Assembly (NCBI RefSeq): GCF_021298855.1
Contig: NZ_JAJTHI010000012.1
Location: forward strand, 1 to 61,685
DNA: 61,685 bases
Direction: 5' to 3'
Source: Gemmatimonas sp.
Lineage (GTDB): Bacteria; Gemmatimonadota; Gemmatimonadetes; Gemmatimonadales; Gemmatimonadaceae
Position numbers and translations under genes: made by a program. Under the pieces are notes generated by a model. That model was given only the letters and a program-made list of their open reading frames with translations. It was not told the DNA's origin and made no database searches. This document shows positions 24,790 to 34,429 of this stretch, in pieces. Position 1 is the first letter of the stretch, and each line of letters starts with the position of its first letter.

Positions 24790-25428
24790 TTGGACTTCCT
24801 TACCCAGCTCTTCGACCAGCTTCGCGACCTCGAAGGTCTCGTGAAGTGGGCCGGCTACGTCGGCCTCACCCTCATCATTTTCGCCGAGACCGGCCTGCTG
24901 GTGGGCTTCTTCCTGCCTGGTGATTCCCTGCTGGTGACGGCCGGGCTGCTCGCGGCCAATCCCGACTTCGGGCTCAACGTGTGGTTGCTGGGGGTCATCC
25001 TGACGATCGCCGCCATCGTGGGGGACACCGTGGGCTACGGCGTGGGGAAGGCCACCGGCCCGCGCATCTTCACGCGCGAGGACTCCCTGTTCTTCCACAA
25101 GGATCATCTGCTGAAGGCGCAGGCGTTCTACGAGAAGCACGGTGGCAAGACCATCATCATCGCGCGCTTCATGCCCATCGTGCGGACGTTCGCCCCGGTG
25201 GTAGCCGGCGTGGGACGCATGCACTACCGGTCGTTCGTGACCTACAATGTCGTGGGCGGACTGCTCTGGATCTGGAGCATGCTGCTGACCGGCTACGTGC
25301 TGGCGAAGACGGTGCCGGGCGTGGCCAAGCACGTGGAGAAGATCATCCTGCTGGTGGTATTCCTTTCCATTCTGCCGGGCATCATCGCCTGGCTGAAAGA
25401 GCGCAAGAGCAAGGCCGCCTCGGCCTGA
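24790..25428 (+). CDS. DedA-family membrane protein
   Basis: A 212-residue DedA/SNARE-associated (VTT) inner-membrane protein; DedA members act as lipid flippases or in membrane homeostasis and drug or alkali tolerance. Family motifs are FAETGLLVGFFLPGDSLL, GDTVGYGVGKATGPRIF, and a re-entrant region with RFMPIVRTFAPVVAGVGRM. The frame is open from 24670, but the family start pattern (xDFLTQLFDQLRDLE) and an AGGA eight bases upstream favour the TTG at 24790; GTG 24751 is an alternative. The sodA gene follows 36 bp later on the same strand. Confidence 0.88.
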   Translation: MDFLTQLFDQLRDLEGLVKWAGYVGLTLIIFAETGLLVGFFLPGDSLLVTAGLLAANPDFGLNVWLLGVILTIAAIVGDTVGYGVGKATGPRIFTREDSLFFHKDHLLKAQAFYEKHGGKTIIIARFMPIVRTFAPVVAGVGRMHYRSFVTYNVVGGLLWIWSMLLTGYVLAKTVPGVAKHVEKIILLVVFLSILPGIIAWLKERKSKAASA

Positions 25429-25464
25429 CGTTTCCCTCGTTCCCCAACACTCGGAGATCCACGC

Positions 25465-26067
25465 ATGGCCCATACGCTGCCGCCGCTTCCGTACGCCCCC
25501 GAAGCGCTCGAGCCGCACATCGATGCGCAGACCATGAACATCCATCATGGCAAGCATCATCAGGCGTACGTCACCAATCTCAACGCGGCCATCGAGAAGG
25601 CGCCGGAGATTGCTTCGTGGTCGCTCGATGACCTGTGCCGCCAGATCAACGAGGTGCCGGAGAGCGTGCGCACCGCCGTGCGCAACAACGGGGGCGGTCA
25701 CTGGAATCACTCGCTCTTCTGGCAGCTGATGGCGCCGAACGCCGGCGGCGAGCCCACGGGCGCGCTGGCCGAGGCGATCACGGCAGCCTTCGGCTCGTTT
25801 GCGACGTTCAAGGAGCAGTTCCAGGCGGCCGGCATGGGCCGCTTCGGTTCCGGCTGGGCGTGGCTCGTGTCCACCAACGGCGCGCTGTCAATCATGAGCA
25901 CGCCCAACCAGGACAATCCGCTCATGGAAGGCAAGCACGCCATCCTGGGCGTGGACGTGTGGGAGCACGCCTACTACCTCAAGTACCAGAATCGCCGCGC
26001 GGACTACCTTGGCGCGTTCTGGAGCGTGGTGAACTGGGCGGAAGTGGCGAAGCGGTACGGGAAGTAA
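25465..26067 (+). CDS. sodA: Superoxide dismutase (Mn-type)
   Basis: Disproportionates superoxide to peroxide and oxygen. The 200-residue length is standard for Mn/Fe SOD. Metal ligands are His27 ([11 protein letters not shown]), His82 (WNHSLFW), Asp164 and His168 (DVWEHAYY). Gln149 in TPNQDNP together with the Gly-rich GGGHWNH segment is the Mn-type arrangement of the outer-sphere glutamine; Fe-type enzymes carry it in the N-terminal domain. No signal peptide, hence cytoplasmic. A strong terminator follows. Confidence 0.95.
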   Translation: MAHTLPPLPYAPEALEPHIDAQTMNIHHGKHHQAYVTNLNAAIEKAPEIASWSLDDLCRQINEVPESVRTAVRNNGGGHWNHSLFWQLMAPNAGGEPTGALAEAITAAFGSFATFKEQFQAAGMGRFGSGWAWLVSTNGALSIMSTPNQDNPLMEGKHAILGVDVWEHAYYLKYQNRRADYLGAFWSVVNWAEVAKRYGK

Positions 26068-26099
26068 CTCCGACCGACTTCCGGAACCAGATATCCGAC

Positions 26100-26146
26100 A
26101 CACGAAACTCCCCCGGCATCGCGCGATGTCCGGGGGAGTTTCGTGT
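26100..26146. terminator. Strong bidirectional terminator between sodA and TSUP gene
   Basis: A 17-bp stem with outer arms 26100-26116 and 26130-26146 (core ACTCCCCCGG/CCGGGGGAGT) encloses a further self-complementary CATCG/CGATG loop. It lies between convergent genes, with a TTTCGTGT run on the plus side and an AAA-to-TTT equivalent on the minus side. Confidence 0.85.
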
Positions 26147-26172
26147 CTCGGGTGCCGAGTGGCCGGTGCTGC

Positions 26173-27054
26173 TCAGGCGTGTGCCCCTTCGGCCTCTGTC
26201 TTCCGCCGCGCCGACATGATCAACGTGACCGCGGTGTACGCCACCACCACGGCCACCAGCCAGCGCAGCGCAGTCAGCGGCAGTGACTTGACAATGTAGG
26301 CCGCCACCAGCACGGCCGGCACACCGCCGATGATGTTGGCCATGACGGCCCGCGGGTCCACCTTGCCGAGGCGGATGAACCGGTCGCTGGCGAAGGGCAT
26401 GAGGAAGGCACAGCTCCCCATCATGATGGGGAAACCGGCGGCGGGATTCATGCCCAGGACGCTCACGAGCAGCAGGCATGGGCCGTACAGCCCGATGCCG
26501 ATGGTCATGAGCACCCCGAGCACGAAGTTGCCGAACAGGGCCACGCCCAACTTGAGGCCGGTGAGGCCGATGGCCTCCCCTCCGCCGGGGAGGGCACCGG
26601 CCGCCTGCGCCATCGTGAGCATCGCCGCCGCGGCGAGACACAGCCCCATGCCCAGCTGGATGCGCTGCGTGGGCCACTTGGCCACCAACCCCGCGCCCAC
26701 CCAGGCCCCGACGACCGCGGCGGCGATCATGCCGATGAGGGTGACGGGTTCGACCTCCACGACCTGCGTGTAGATGAACGCCTGCGTCAGCGCAGCCATC
26801 GTGTGTCCGGCGTTCAGCGTCCCGGGAATGAGGGCATCCTTCACCCACTTCGTGGCCCGGTAGATCGTGGTACTTGTCGCGAACGATCCGATGCCCAGGG
26901 TATCGAAGAAGTTCGTGACGACGCCGCTGAGCAGGAGGCCCGGCGTCGGCTTGAGCGACCCAAGCTTGGGGAGTCCTCGCACGAGCGAGATCACATGATA
27001 GACGGCCACGAGACCGAGGCCAATCAGCAGTAGCAGCTTGGCGTCGAATTGCAT
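26173..27054 (-). CDS. TSUP (TauE/SafE) family membrane transporter
   Basis: A 293-residue polytopic protein with about eight hydrophobic segments. The repeated half-motifs GVVTNFFDTLGIGSFATSTT (about residues 44-63) and LLVSVLGMNPAAGFPIMMGS (about 200-219) are characteristic of sulfite/organosulfonate exporters of the TSUP family, which carry small sulfur- or carbon-containing anions. The substrate cannot be read from the sequence. It lies 121 bp downstream of the Yip1-like gene on the same strand and may be a separate transcription unit. Confidence 0.85.
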   Translation of the reverse strand: MQFDAKLLLLIGLGLVAVYHVISLVRGLPKLGSLKPTPGLLLSGVVTNFFDTLGIGSFATSTTIYRATKWVKDALIPGTLNAGHTMAALTQAFIYTQVVEVEPVTLIGMIAAAVVGAWVGAGLVAKWPTQRIQLGMGLCLAAAAMLTMAQAAGALPGGGEAIGLTGLKLGVALFGNFVLGVLMTIGIGLYGPCLLLVSVLGMNPAAGFPIMMGSCAFLMPFASDRFIRLGKVDPRAVMANIIGGVPAVLVAAYIVKSLPLTALRWLVAVVVAYTAVTLIMSARRKTEAEGAHA

Positions 27055-27175
27055 CGGATGCAGCGAGAGGGGCGGGCGGAAGGGAAACCGACGCTACAAC
27101 GTACCGCCCGGCGCAGCCGTTGTCCCGCCCGGTGCCGTTCGTCCCAGCCGTTTGTCTCGCCCCCTGGCCCTACGC

Positions 27176-27898
27176 TCAGCTCAGCACGCCGGGGATCAGG
27201 GCGAAGAGCATGGTGATGCCCAGACCAACGAGCGATGCCATCCACCCCGCCCCGCGGGAGACGCGAGCCACCACACTCACCCCCACCGCCGTGATGAGCA
27301 CGTTCCACAGCGTGAAGAGATCGAGGCTGGCCAGCACCCCCATCAACCCCGGGTTGGTCTTCACGGGATCTACGAAGCGCGCCGGCCCAAGTGACGCGGA
27401 GAACAGCGAGGTGACCGCACTGGCATCCACCAGTGCCCCCTGCGCGGCGGTCGCGATCAGACTGAGCACCCGCGGCACGCTGGCCAGGGTGGCAACGAAC
27501 ACGGCCCGTCCGAGCGGCAGCGCGGCCCCGACCACCTTGGCCCCCAGCCACGTGACCAGACCACCGAGCACCCCGGAGAAGATCGCCGTGAGCGACCAGC
27601 TGAACAGCAGGAAATAGCCGCTGAACGTGCGCCCCTGCTCCACCGCCTCGGCCGGCATCTTCTGGCCCTGCTCGGCCATCTTGATGACCTGCAGGTCGTA
27701 GTTCGCATCCATGTACGGCTGGAGCAGGCTCTTCGTGGCCACCACGAGCACCAGGAAGACCCCGGTGAGCAGCAGCATGTAGATGCCGACCCCGCGCGTA
27801 CGCGTGCGTTCGAACACCGCGGACGGTGCCCACAGCACTTCCAGCAGGTCTTCCCACGCGCTGCTGTGCGGCACGGCCGCCGGGGTGTCGTTGCTCAT
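27176..27898 (-). CDS. Yip1-like membrane protein
   Basis: A 240-residue protein with a soluble N-terminus (AWEDLLEVLWAPSAVFERTRTRG, the usual opening of bacterial Yip1-domain proteins) and about five transmembrane helices. The function of bacterial Yip1-domain proteins is unknown. It overlaps the arginine decarboxylase stop by ATGA, so the two are co-translated, but I know of no biochemical link between them. Confidence 0.75.
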   Translation of the reverse strand: MSNDTPAAVPHSSAWEDLLEVLWAPSAVFERTRTRGVGIYMLLLTGVFLVLVVATKSLLQPYMDANYDLQVIKMAEQGQKMPAEAVEQGRTFSGYFLLFSWSLTAIFSGVLGGLVTWLGAKVVGAALPLGRAVFVATLASVPRVLSLIATAAQGALVDASAVTSLFSASLGPARFVDPVKTNPGLMGVLASLDLFTLWNVLITAVGVSVVARVSRGAGWMASLVGLGITMLFALIPGVLS

Positions 27899-29853
27899 CG
27901 TGCCGCTTCTCCTTCGAGGTAGGTATACCCTTCGAGTCCCGCCACGAAATCGGCGATGAACCCGTTCATCTCGTCGCGGGAGAGGCCCCTGGACGCGTTC
28001 ACCTTACGGCGGAACGTGGCGAGGAGTTGCGACGCGCCGAACTGCACGTAGTTGAGCACCTCGGTCACGGTGTCGCCCTCGACCATGTCCGTGATCTCGT
28101 AGCTGCCCTGATCAGTCATGCGCACGTGGACGGCGTTGGTGTCGCCGAACAGGTTGTGCAGGTCGCCGAGGATTTCCTGGTAGGCGCCGGTGAGGAAGAT
28201 GCCCAGCATGTAGTCCTCCCCATCGCGGAACTCGTGCAGTTCGAGGCTGGGGCGGCCGTTCTTGTCGCCCACGAAGCGGTCGATCTTGCCATCGGAGTCG
28301 CAGGTGACGTCCTGCAGGGTGCCGCGACGCACCGGCTCCTCGGTGAGGCGATGGATGGGCATGATCGGGAAGAGCTGATCGATGGCCCAACTGTCGGGGA
28401 GCGACTGGAACAGCGAGAAATTGCAGAAGTAGCGATCGACGAGCGCCGACTCGAGTTCGGGGAGGATGTCCTCGTAGGTGTCGGGATTGGCCTTCGCGAT
28501 GCGATAGATGGCATTCATGGTGGCCAGCCAGAGCACCTCGGCCTTGGCCAACCCACGCAGGTTGAGCACCCCCGAATTGAAGTACTGCCGGGCACGCTCC
28601 TTGTCGAAGGAGGCGTCGTGGAACACCTCCAGCACCTTGCGCGGCTTCGGCTCGCGTTCAATGAGGGTGCGCCAGTCCTCGTGCATCTCGTGCAGCAGCG
28701 AGAAGTCCTCATCGTCGAGCGGCGGCACCGGCTGTTCGGCCTGCGATTCCACGTCGATGACCTTGAGCAGCAGCAGCGCGTGGTGGGCGGTGAGCGCCCG
28801 CCCCGATTCGCTGATGATGTGCGGCATGGGTAGCTCCGCCTCCCGGCACGCCTCGGCGATCGTGTAGATCACGTCGTTGGCGTACTCCTGCAACGTGTAA
28901 TTGACGCTCGCGTTGTTGGTGGAGTTGGTACCGTCGTAGTCGATGCCCAGCCCACCGCCCACGTCGACATGCGTGATGTCCACGCCCAGGGCGCGCAATT
29001 CCAGGTAGAAGCGCGCCACTTCTGCCAGTCCCGACTTGATGAAGCGGATGTCGGTGATCTGACTGCCGAGGTGGAAGTGAATGAGCTTGAGGATATCGAG
29101 CCGTCCTGCCGACTCCAGCTTGTCGATGAGCTTGATGAGTTCGGCCGAGCTGAGGCCGAACTTGCTCTTCTCGCCGCCGCTCTGCGCCCAGCGACCGGCC
29201 CCTTCGCTGGCCAGCTTGATGCGCACGCCGCAGGTGGGCTTCACATTGAGCTCTTCCGCCACTTCCAGCAGGACGTCGAGCTCGCTGACCTGCTCGAGCA
29301 CGATGAACACCTGGTGCCCGAGCTTCTGCCCCATGAGGGCCAGCCGCATGAACTCGTGATCCTTGTAGCCGTTGCAGACGATGAGATGCTCGGTGGTTTC
29401 CGACAGCCCGAGCACAGCCTGCAGTTCGGGCTTGGAGCCACACTCGAGCCCCACGCCGTGCGTCTTGCCGAACTGCACGATTTCTTCGACCACGTGCCGC
29501 TGCTGGTTGACCTTGATCGGGTAGACGGTGGTGTACCCCCCGGTGTACTCGAACTCCTTGATGGCCGTGGCGAAGCGCTCGGAGAGCGTCTCGATGCGCG
29601 AGCGCAGGATGTCGGAGAAGCGCAGCAGCACGGGCAGCTGGATGCCCTGACCCTCGAGGTCGGCCGCGAGGTCACGCAGGTCGAGCGTGAGATGCGGCCG
29701 CAGCGGATCGGGGCGCACGATGACGTGTCCCCGGTCGTTGATGTCGAAGTATCCCGCGCCCCACCCCTCCACGTTGTACAGGGCGCGGGCGGCATCGATG
29801 GACCACGGGATAACGGGCGCCTGAACGGCGTCGGGCTGGATTCGCGTTGCCAT
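27895..29853 (-). CDS. speA: Biosynthetic arginine decarboxylase
   Basis: Decarboxylates L-arginine to agmatine, the first step of one route to polyamines. At 652 residues it matches SpeA (about 630-660). The PLP lysine is in VYPIKVNQQRHVVEEI. The barrel motif VDVGGGLGIDYDGT is present, as are the SESGRALTAHHALLL segment and the C-terminal CDSDGKIDRF active-site cysteine region of fold III decarboxylases. No speB (agmatinase) or agmatine deiminase gene lies nearby. A hairpin at 29871-29908 separates it from the upstream AIM24 operon, so it should have its own promoter in a very short space or rely on read-through. Confidence 0.93.
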   Translation of the reverse strand: MATRIQPDAVQAPVIPWSIDAARALYNVEGWGAGYFDINDRGHVIVRPDPLRPHLTLDLRDLAADLEGQGIQLPVLLRFSDILRSRIETLSERFATAIKEFEYTGGYTTVYPIKVNQQRHVVEEIVQFGKTHGVGLECGSKPELQAVLGLSETTEHLIVCNGYKDHEFMRLALMGQKLGHQVFIVLEQVSELDVLLEVAEELNVKPTCGVRIKLASEGAGRWAQSGGEKSKFGLSSAELIKLIDKLESAGRLDILKLIHFHLGSQITDIRFIKSGLAEVARFYLELRALGVDITHVDVGGGLGIDYDGTNSTNNASVNYTLQEYANDVIYTIAEACREAELPMPHIISESGRALTAHHALLLLKVIDVESQAEQPVPPLDDEDFSLLHEMHEDWRTLIEREPKPRKVLEVFHDASFDKERARQYFNSGVLNLRGLAKAEVLWLATMNAIYRIAKANPDTYEDILPELESALVDRYFCNFSLFQSLPDSWAIDQLFPIMPIHRLTEEPVRRGTLQDVTCDSDGKIDRFVGDKNGRPSLELHEFRDGEDYMLGIFLTGAYQEILGDLHNLFGDTNAVHVRMTDQGSYEITDMVEGDTVTEVLNYVQFGASQLLATFRRKVNASRGLSRDEMNGFIADFVAGLEGYTYLEGEAAR

Positions 29854-29870
29854 AGGGGCGGAAAGCTAGA

Positions 29871-29908
29871 CGGTTCGTGGCGGTGGAGGGAGCCACCGGC
29901 ACGAACCG
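29871..29908 (-). terminator. Hairpin between the AIM24 gene and speA
   Basis: A two-part stem: 9 bp (29871-29879 with 29900-29908), one G-G mismatch, then 6 bp (29881-29886 with 29893-29898) around an AGGGAG loop. On the minus strand it is followed by TCTAGCTTTCC. It probably ends the S9-peptidase/AIM24 transcript just before speA. Confidence 0.6.
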
Positions 29909-29945
29909 CCAGAATTGTGACGTAGGGAACCGGCCGGACGGCCGA

Positions 29946-30734
29946 TCAGTTGTCGCCGTCCAGCAGCCCGCCGAGCCCGCCAAGGACCGACCCTTCGCCC
30001 ACCCGTCGACCGCCGGCGGAGGGAGCCGACGCAAGGATGCGGTCGGCGAGGCGGGAGAACGGGAGCGTCTGCAGAATCACGCGCCCGGGACCGGTCATCT
30101 GCACGAAGAACAATCCTTCGCCGCCGAACAGTGCCGTCTTGATCCCCGGCACCGTCTGAATGTCGTAATCGACGGTGGGCTGGAAGGCCACCAGGCAGCC
30201 GGTATCCACCCGGAGCTTCTCCCCGGGGGCCAGGTCGATGGCGTGCAGCGTTCCCGACGCGTGAAGAAACGCGAGCCCATCCCCCTGCAGCTTCTGGAGG
30301 ATGAACCCCTCGCCGCCGAAGAAACCGGCCCCGATCTTCCGGGTGAACGCCACGGAAATATCGATGCCGCGCGCCGCGCACAGAAAGCTGTCCTTCTGCG
30401 CCATGACGGTGCCGCCCCAATCGCGCAGGTTGAGTGGCACGATGCGGCCGGGATACGGGGCGGCAAAGGCCACGTCGGCGCGGCGTGCCCCGCTGTTGCC
30501 GAAGAGGGTCACGAAGAACGAGTCGCCCGAAAGGACGCGCTTTCCCGCGCCAATGAGCTTGTCGAAGAGCGACCCCGACTTGGCGTTGGGGTCGAGCGTG
30601 GTGGCCATGGTGATGCCCTCACGCATGAACATCATGGCGCCCGCTTCGGCGAAGACCGCTTCGCCCGGGTCGAGCGTCACGATCACCGCCTGCAGGTCGT
30701 CGCCAATGATCTGGTAGTCGATCTCGTCCGCCAT
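29946..30734 (-). CDS. AIM24 / TIGR00266 family protein
   Basis: A 262-residue, Gly-rich all-beta protein of the TIGR00266/AIM24 family, whose bacterial members form trimeric double-stranded beta-helix assemblies of unknown function. Visible hallmarks are YQIIGDDLQAVIVTLDPGE near the start, GAMMFMREGI, GSLFDKLIGAGKRVLSGDSFF and FFGGEGFILQKLQGDGLAFLHASGT. No signal peptide. ATG 30734 shares a base with the peptidase stop (TGATG), so the gene is translationally coupled to the upstream S9 peptidase. The open frame upstream of 30734 lies inside the peptidase and is not used. Confidence 0.85.
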   Translation of the reverse strand: MADEIDYQIIGDDLQAVIVTLDPGEAVFAEAGAMMFMREGITMATTLDPNAKSGSLFDKLIGAGKRVLSGDSFFVTLFGNSGARRADVAFAAPYPGRIVPLNLRDWGGTVMAQKDSFLCAARGIDISVAFTRKIGAGFFGGEGFILQKLQGDGLAFLHASGTLHAIDLAPGEKLRVDTGCLVAFQPTVDYDIQTVPGIKTALFGGEGLFFVQMTGPGRVILQTLPFSRLADRILASAPSAGGRRVGEGSVLGGLGGLLDGDN

Positions 30735-33715
30735 CACTTGCCTCCGGAGCCGCCCGCGGGGGTCGCCGCACGAGCGGGTTGTGGGGTCATCTTCACCTGG
30801 TCGCGTCCCTTCTCCAGGAACGGGATGCCGCGCACCATCCACAACGGCGGTTCCGCCCCCTGGAGTTTCACGGCGAAGAACTCCTGCATTTTCTTGTCAA
30901 TGTCCTTCTGGTTGGCGCGCTTGGTCGGGTTGTGCTCGTCGCCGTTGTACACGACCATGTACGCTTCCTTCTGCAGGCGGCGCATCGCCACGTAGAACTC
31001 GATGCCCTGGTACCAGGGCACCGCGCCGTCGTTGTCGTTGGCCATGAAGAGCACGGGGGTAGTGACCCGATCGAGCCGGAACAGCGGCGAGTTTTCCACG
31101 AAGCGCTCGGGGTACTGCCAGAGGGACCCGCCGATGCGGCTTTGCGTGTGTTCGTACTGGAACGTCCGCGCGAGCCCGCTCTGCCACCGGATGCCACCGT
31201 AGGCACTCGTCATGTTCACCACGGTGGCGTTGGGCACCGCCGCCGCGAACATGTTGGTCACGGTAATGAGGTACGCCGACTGATAGCCACCCCACGACTG
31301 CCCGGTGATGCCGATGCGCTTGGGGTCCACGTACCCCTGCCGAATGAGCGCCTGTACGCCGGGGATGATGGCCTTGGCGGCACTCGGCCCGGGCTGGCCG
31401 TCGGTGTACACGATGTCGGGCATGAACACCACGTAGCCCAGCGCATTGTAGACCAGCGGATTCACGGTGTTGCGGCCGCTGGGTGCCTGGTAGTTGTGCA
31501 GCCCATCGGTAAGCTTCTCATAGTAGTACACCACCATGGGGTACTGTCGACTGGCGTCGAAATTCTCCGGCTTGTACACGAGGCCGCGCAGCGGCACCCC
31601 ATCACTGTTGAGCCACGACACGAGTTCCACCGAACCGCGCGGATACTCGGCATCCTGCGGGTTGGCATTGGAGATCTTCGTCGTGGCGGCGATGCTGCTT
31701 CCCGTCCAGAGATCGGGGAACTCCCGATAGGTGCTCTGCGTGAGCAGATACTGCTCGGCGTGGCGCGCCTTCTGGAGGCCGCCGAAGTTGCGGTCGGCCA
31801 TGATGATTTTCTCCGGACGCGTCTCCGCACCAATCTGATCGCGCCAGAAGCCGCTGGACTTGGTGAGCGTATCGACGGCGCGCAGCAGCAGCGGCGTGCG
31901 GGTATCGAGGAAGGGATCCTCGCGGTCGAGATCGATGACCCGGAAGGTGACGCCGGCCCGACGGCCCTCGCCATCGGTGAGATTGCGCGCCGCCACCACG
32001 CCGGCGGGATCGACTTCCCACACATCGAAGCGATCGTACACCAGCACCCGCTTGTCACCCTCCGTCCATCCGGCCATACCGTACGGGGGCGGAACGTCGG
32101 GCGAGTCGAACTCCTCGTCCTGGAACTTCACCGGCAGCTTGTCGGTGAGCACGACCTTCTTGCCGGTCGCGGTGGCATACGCCACCCACTGCCCCTTCTC
32201 GAACCAGGTGACGTAGTTGGCCCCGGGCGACAGCTGCACCTGCCCGTCGAGCTGCTTCGCCACGAGCATCCGCGCCCCGGTGAGCGGGTTCAGGAGATAC
32301 GCGTCGGTGGCTCCCTCCCCCCAGAACTGGGGGATGGCGTATTCGAGGCTGTTGAGCCCGAGCACGGTGCGTCCGTTGTCGCTGATGATGACCCGCAACG
32401 AGTCGTTGGCCAGCTGCGTCCACGTGTTGGCGGCGAGCGTGTACAACGCCGTGTACGTGCGGTTGCGGTCGCGGTTGGCCGTGACCTTCTGCTGGGGCAT
32501 GATCTGCGCGTCCTTCCAGTGCCACAGATCGTAGATGGCCTTGTCGGCGAGCGAATCGGCGGGAATGGAGTCGGCGGGAACGTTGCTGAACGCGAAGATG
32601 AGCGCGTTGCCCTCGCGCGTGAACGCGAGCTGTCCTCGGTCGGCCACGAGCAACCCGGCGGGCGCATCGGTCGGCGCCACGAGGCGACGAGCCGCCACGG
32701 GCTTCCCCTTCGCCGGCTGCAGCCCCGCATGATACACGCTGAAGCGTGGCCGCGGCGTGGAGTCGTTCACATCGGAGACGAACGCCACCTGCTTGCCGGC
32801 GCGATCGAAGGTGAAGCCGCGATACGTGGCCGCGCCCGAGATCAGCGTCGTCACGACGCCGGTGCCGAGGGCGCGCACGAAGGCGCCGTTGCCGACCCCG
32901 TCACGTGTCGTGACGGTGTAGCCGAGCGACTGTTCGTTCTCGTCGAAGGTGTAGCTGGTGACGCCCTCGATGCGCGTTTCCGTGCCGGCGGCCAGATCGC
33001 GCAGCACCAGCGTGGTGCCGTAGTCGCGGCGCGGGCCGGCGGGCGCGGGCGCGCCGTTCTGCCCGGGTGCTCCCGCCGGACGGGCAGCCGCCGTGGTGTC
33101 TTCGAGCTGGTAGGCGAGATACCTGCCGCCGTTGCGGGCGAGGCGGAACGAGCGCACGTTGAGCACGAGTCGCACACTGCCGTCGGCGACGCTCAGGATA
33201 CCCATGCTACTGCGCGGCTGTGGTGCCCCGCGGCGGGCGCGGGCCCGCTCCACGTCAGCGCGCGACGGATAGATGGTGAACACCACGAAGCGCGAGTCGG
33301 CGCTGAACTGGGCCGGTGCCGCGCTGAACTGGGCGGCCGAATCGGCCGAAGGCTGCAGCTGCGGGCGCCCGGTATACCCGCGACCGATGTTGGCGTATTC
33401 CGTGCCGCCGCTGGTGGCGCGCACGATGAGCGCGCCCTCCCCCACCACCGGGCTCACGGTGTAGGCCACCCACTTGCCGTCGTTGGAGAGTGAGGCGCCG
33501 GAGATGGTACGCCATTCGTCGTACGTGTCCTGCGTGATGGGCTTCTTGCCCGCCGGCAGTGGCGGCGGTGACCACCGGCTGACGGCGGTGAAGGGATTGG
33601 CGGGCTGCGCGATGAGCGCGGCAGGGACACTGGTCAGCACGAGCGCCGACAGGAGTGGCGCGAGGGGGACACGCGCGGCGGCGGGCATGACGGAACGCAG
33701 GACGATCGATCGCAT
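30734..33715 (-). CDS. Secreted S9 family prolyl-oligopeptidase-type peptidase
   Basis: A 993-residue exported serine peptidase. It has an N-terminal signal peptide ending near LIAQPA, a long beta-propeller-like region with repeated Asp/Gly-rich turns, and a C-terminal alpha/beta-hydrolase domain. The catalytic Ser is Ser807 in GITGQSWGGYQSAYL; the Asp is in MANDNDGAVPWYQG and the His in NGDEHNPTKRANQKD. Inserts rich in Pro/Ala/Gly (APGQNGAPAPAG) interrupt the propeller. S9 peptidases cleave oligopeptides after Pro or Ala or act as dipeptidyl peptidases; specificity is not readable here. A coupled AIM24-family gene follows. Confidence 0.9.
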   Translation of the reverse strand: MRSIVLRSVMPAAARVPLAPLLSALVLTSVPAALIAQPANPFTAVSRWSPPPLPAGKKPITQDTYDEWRTISGASLSNDGKWVAYTVSPVVGEGALIVRATSGGTEYANIGRGYTGRPQLQPSADSAAQFSAAPAQFSADSRFVVFTIYPSRADVERARARRGAPQPRSSMGILSVADGSVRLVLNVRSFRLARNGGRYLAYQLEDTTAAARPAGAPGQNGAPAPAGPRRDYGTTLVLRDLAAGTETRIEGVTSYTFDENEQSLGYTVTTRDGVGNGAFVRALGTGVVTTLISGAATYRGFTFDRAGKQVAFVSDVNDSTPRPRFSVYHAGLQPAKGKPVAARRLVAPTDAPAGLLVADRGQLAFTREGNALIFAFSNVPADSIPADSLADKAIYDLWHWKDAQIMPQQKVTANRDRNRTYTALYTLAANTWTQLANDSLRVIISDNGRTVLGLNSLEYAIPQFWGEGATDAYLLNPLTGARMLVAKQLDGQVQLSPGANYVTWFEKGQWVAYATATGKKVVLTDKLPVKFQDEEFDSPDVPPPYGMAGWTEGDKRVLVYDRFDVWEVDPAGVVAARNLTDGEGRRAGVTFRVIDLDREDPFLDTRTPLLLRAVDTLTKSSGFWRDQIGAETRPEKIIMADRNFGGLQKARHAEQYLLTQSTYREFPDLWTGSSIAATTKISNANPQDAEYPRGSVELVSWLNSDGVPLRGLVYKPENFDASRQYPMVVYYYEKLTDGLHNYQAPSGRNTVNPLVYNALGYVVFMPDIVYTDGQPGPSAAKAIIPGVQALIRQGYVDPKRIGITGQSWGGYQSAYLITVTNMFAAAVPNATVVNMTSAYGGIRWQSGLARTFQYEHTQSRIGGSLWQYPERFVENSPLFRLDRVTTPVLFMANDNDGAVPWYQGIEFYVAMRRLQKEAYMVVYNGDEHNPTKRANQKDIDKKMQEFFAVKLQGAEPPLWMVRGIPFLEKGRDQVKMTPQPARAATPAGGSGGK

Positions 33716-33835
33716 CGGAGAGGGAGCGAAACGGGTGCGTGGGCTGGTCGCAGGATCGCCGGGGCCCCAACTTGCACCCGAGGTTCCTGTACCCCGGAAG
33801 ACTAACGGCGCGGCGCGCGCTGCGTGAGGACATCA

Positions 33836-34429
33836 ATGCGACGTTTACTCGGCTACTTCGCCCGGGGGTTGGTGCTCCTGGCGCCCCTGGCCGTGACGGT
33901 GTGGGTGTGCTGGATCGTGTTCCGAAGCGTGGATGGCTGGTTGGGGCTCCCCATTCCGGGGGCCGGCTTCGTGGCCACGCTGGCGCTCATCACGCTCTTC
34001 GGATTCCTCGGCTCGAACCTGCTGACGCGATCGGCAGTGTCGGCGTTGGAGGCCGTAATGGCCCGGCTCCCTTTCGTGCGACTGCTGTACGGTTCCACGA
34101 AGGACCTGCTGAACGCGTTCGTGGGAGAGAAGCGTCGCTTCGACAAGCCGGTGATCGTGAGCCTCACGGCCGACCACCGCGTGCGCCTGCTGGGGTTCGT
34201 GACCCAGGAGAGTCTGGCGCATCTGGGGCTCACCGAGCAGGTGGCCGTGTACTGCCCGCACTCGTACAATTTCTCGGGACAGCTGTACGTGGTGCACACG
34301 TCACAGGTGCAGCCCATCGACGTGGCGAGCGCCGACGCCATGGCCTTCGTGGTGTCCGGTGGCGTTGCGGGCCTCGTGCAATCGTCGCAATCGACCGGCG
34401 AGTTTGCCTCCCTTCCGCCCAACTCCTGA
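33836..34429 (+). CDS. DUF502 family membrane protein
   Basis: A 197-residue protein with two N-terminal transmembrane helices (about residues 8-28 and 41-62), then a soluble domain with the DUF502 pattern IPFVRLLYGSTKDLLNAF-like (here PFVRLLYGSTKDLLNAF) and VAVYCPHSYNFSGQLYVV. The function is unknown. The ATG at 33836 has a GAGGA ribosome site; a GTG at 33824 is an alternative. Its stop overlaps the downstream amidohydrolase start (TGATG). The 120 bp separating it from the divergent S9 peptidase gene must hold both promoters. Confidence 0.85.
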   Translation: MRRLLGYFARGLVLLAPLAVTVWVCWIVFRSVDGWLGLPIPGAGFVATLALITLFGFLGSNLLTRSAVSALEAVMARLPFVRLLYGSTKDLLNAFVGEKRRFDKPVIVSLTADHRVRLLGFVTQESLAHLGLTEQVAVYCPHSYNFSGQLYVVHTSQVQPIDVASADAMAFVVSGGVAGLVQSSQSTGEFASLPPNS

